Source: Bacteroidia bacterium (GTDB taxonomy: Bacteria; Bacteroidota; Bacteroidia; B-17B0; Aurantibacillaceae). Taken from it: a stretch of DNA of 64,000 bases. The stretch lies in the NCBI GenBank assembly GCA_016787445.1, contig JAEUTQ010000018.1, forward strand, positions 1-64,000, in the 5' to 3' direction. Of the stretch, positions 62,335 through 64,000 are shown piece after piece. Made by a program: the position numbers and the translations under genes. Every line of letters starts with the position of its first letter. Position 1 is the stretch's first letter. The notes under the pieces are model-generated. The model was not told the DNA's origin. It was given only the letters and a program-made list of their open reading frames with translations, and made no database searches.

Positions 62335-63338
62335 AGAAGGCGGTACTTTTAATTAATCTTGGCACACCCGATTCTCCTTCAACATCTGATGTGAGAAAAT
62401 ATTTAACTCAGTTTTTGAATGATCCGCGTGTGATTGATATTTCTGCAGCAGGAAGATTTATGTTAGTGAATGGAATCATCGTTCCTTTTCGCTCACCTAA
62501 ATCAGCAAAATTATATCAGCAGATTTGGAGCAGCGATGGTTCTCCATTAATCATTCACACAAAAAATCTGGCAGAAAAAGTTCAGCGAACGCTTGGTAAT
62601 GACTACATAGTAGATTGGGCTATGCGTTATCAAAACCCATCTATTAAAAGTGTATTGAATCGTTTACGCGAACAAAAACCATCCGAGATTATTTTTGTTC
62701 CATTGTATCCGCAGTACGCGTCATCATCAACCGGTTCTACTGCCGAATTAATTTTAAAAGAATTATCTAAGTGGGAAGTTATTCCTACTATTAAAATCAT
62801 TAATAAATTTTACGACAATCCGCATTATATCAATGCGGTTGTAAAGTCGGCAGAAGGATTTGACTTAAATGCTTACGATCACATTTTATTTAGCTACCAC
62901 GGATTACCGGAAAGACAAATTAAAAAAGCATCCGCTCATTACGGAAACAATTCTTGCCACTTCGGAAAATGTTGTGATGCCATTACGGAAAACAATCAAT
63001 ATTGCTACCGTGCGAATTGCATGGAAACAACACGACAGTTGGTGAAAAAATTAAATATCCCGGAAGGCAAATACACTTCTACTTTTCAGTCGCGCTTAGA
63101 TGATGCCTGGTTAAAACCTTATTCGGATAAAGTGATTGAAGACTTAGCCAAACTAGGTGCAAAAAAATTATTGGTATTCTCCCCTGCTTTTGTTGCAGAT
63201 TGTTTAGAAACAATACATGAAATCGGTACTGAATACAACGAAATATTTAAAGAGCACGGTGGTGAAAGCGTAACGCTTGTAAGAAGCTTAAACGATAGTG
63301 ATGTTTGGGTGGACGCTATAAAAAATATTATTGCTTAA
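62331..63338 (+). CDS. hemH: Ferrochelatase
   Basis: 335 residues. Inserts iron into the porphyrin ring (protohaem or, in the coproporphyrin route, coprohaem). Catalytic His in LFSYHGLPERQIKKAS near residue 190 and Glu in PAFVADCLETIHEIG near 288. N-terminal KAVLLINLGTPDSPSTSDVRKYLTQFLNDPRVID is typical. Between them a Cys cluster (CHFGKCC, CYRANC, near 208-230) is conserved in related enzymes; whether it binds a cluster is not known to me. It starts inside the lspA stop. Its last 11 bases overlap the convergent T9SS gene. Confidence 0.95.
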   Translation: MKKAVLLINLGTPDSPSTSDVRKYLTQFLNDPRVIDISAAGRFMLVNGIIVPFRSPKSAKLYQQIWSSDGSPLIIHTKNLAEKVQRTLGNDYIVDWAMRYQNPSIKSVLNRLREQKPSEIIFVPLYPQYASSSTGSTAELILKELSKWEVIPTIKIINKFYDNPHYINAVVKSAEGFDLNAYDHILFSYHGLPERQIKKASAHYGNNSCHFGKCCDAITENNQYCYRANCMETTRQLVKKLNIPEGKYTSTFQSRLDDAWLKPYSDKVIEDLAKLGAKKLLVFSPAFVADCLETIHEIGTEYNEIFKEHGGESVTLVRSLNDSDVWVDAIKNIIA

Positions 63339-64000
63339 CGAGCTTGTATTTTATCACTTCAGAAGTTGCAGGAGTTATTAAATTGACAAAATAAATTCCG
63401 GCATTAAGCTCCTCAATGTTCATTTCCTTATAAAAGGTGTTGGTTACAAACGTTTCTTCCTTTACCAATTCTCCTAATGAATTATATATTTGAATAATAG
63501 TCGGTAAGTTTTGTGCACTCTCACCAAATGAAATGATAAAATTAGTATTGGCAGGGTTTGGCGAAAACTTAGCAATATCTTTATTTCCTTTAAATGTCAC
63601 TGCGATAGTTTTTTCAAAAGAAGTACTGCCATCATCATCAACTGAAGTCAGTTTATAATACCTCGTTTCCTGCCCAAAACAACAATTATCGTTATAACTG
63701 TATTTTCTGTTTCCTTGTTCAGTACCCAAGGCATCGATTTCAGTGAGTAAATTAAAATTAATCCCATCACTACTTCTTTCAAGTATGTACTTTTTTACAT
63801 TCACTTCCGAGATAGCTTCCCATTCTACAATAACATTTTTATTGTCACCAGTTGGATTCGCTGTAAAAAACAACAAATGCAGAGGTAAAACAGTACAAGG
63901 CGTTGGTGAGGATGGCACATTTTGATACGGCCAAATTGTTGTGAAGCTTGTACAGTTTGCTAACTCCATTTCATATTTAAGTCTAAAACAAGTACCGCAA
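63328..64000 (-). CDS. T9SS type A sorting domain-containing protein, C-terminal part (5' end outside the window)
   Basis: The frame stays open to the right edge (CGTCFRLKYE before Met at 63969), so the gene starts beyond 64000. In the visible 224 residues a beta-sandwich (about VIVEWEAISEVNVKKYILERSSDGINFNLL, then YYKLTSVDDDGSTSF) resembles the fibronectin/Ig-like module that often precedes the sorting domain. The end is a type IX sorting domain: KFSPNPANTNFIISF, IIQIYNSLGELVKEE and LNAGIYFVNL, ending KLVKQ. The protein is predicted to be secreted or surface-attached; its function lies in the missing part. It overlaps the hemH stop by 11 bases. Confidence 0.85.
   Translation of the reverse strand, partial: CGTCFRLKYEMELANCTSFTTIWPYQNVPSSPTPCTVLPLHLLFFTANPTGDNKNVIVEWEAISEVNVKKYILERSSDGINFNLLTEIDALGTEQGNRKYSYNDNCCFGQETRYYKLTSVDDDGSTSFEKTIAVTFKGNKDIAKFSPNPANTNFIISFGESAQNLPTIIQIYNSLGELVKEETFVTNTFYKEMNIEELNAGIYFVNLITPATSEVIKYKLVKQ

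Overview
The window is a gene-dense, AT-rich stretch of a Bacteroidota chromosome. The organism is most likely an aerobic, T9SS-bearing member of the Flavobacteriales/Sphingobacteriales-like environmental groups. Four things point there: a complete alternative complex III (ActABCDEF) joined to an aa3-type oxidase; two proteins with type IX secretion C-terminal sorting domains; families restricted to or typical of the phylum (IPExxxVDY, DUF4271, DUF4175, DUF4286, DUF5777, DarA/DarB); and repeated TAnnTTTG -7 boxes instead of sigma70-type promoters. Ribosome binding sites are weak or absent, so starts were chosen from family alignment and promoter position. Several apparent long ORFs begin at TTG codons upstream of a better ATG.

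Layout. 1-5.4 kb: 3' end of kbl, an alpha/beta hydrolase, an IPExxxVDY protein, then a tightly coupled leftward operon SRPBCC - aldehyde dehydrogenase (2-aminomuconate-semialdehyde dehydrogenase-like) - methyltransferase - thiL with its own promoter. 5.4-17 kb: leftward actA-B-C-D-E-F-coxB-coxA respiratory operon with a -7 box at one end and an intrinsic terminator at the other. 17-20.8 kb: rightward radical SAM/SPASM gene, a Cys-rich lipoprotein broken by an 11-C homopolymer, and a T9SS-secreted protein. 20.8-25.3 kb: leftward hemD with a histone-H1-like tail, DUF4271, DUF5777 barrel, YceI and mutY. 25.4-28.3 kb: rightward HU, TPR protein, a 29-residue basic protein and RNase G, ending in a terminator. 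28.3-38 kb: one unrecognised leftward gene, two REP-like palindromes, then DUF4175, an RsbW-like ATPase, TPR, extradiol dioxygenase, DUF4286, rsmA and SanA/YdcF.

38-45 kb (leftward): glycosyltransferase, SiaB-like protein, deoxynucleoside kinase, extended SDR, divergent PAP2-like membrane protein, gpsA, DEDDy exonuclease and queA. 45-50 kb: atpB-E-F-H-A-G (no atpD/atpC here), with a terminator-like hairpin between atpE and atpF. 50-55 kb: a dialkylresorcinol/flexirubin-type set (darA; darB, hotdog dehydratase, ABC ATPase and permease). 55-64 kb (rightward): RidA-family deaminase, two secreted unknowns, ileS, a DksA-like protein with a Lys/Ala/Pro tail, lspA and hemH, then the C-terminal part of a leftward T9SS protein running off the end.

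No rRNA, tRNA, CRISPR array, insertion sequence or prophage was seen. Most of the window is core housekeeping. The accessory signals are the poly-C lipoprotein locus, the unrecognised gene beside REP-like elements, the dar cluster and the low-complexity basic tails on two unrelated core proteins. No clearly novel multi-gene system was found.
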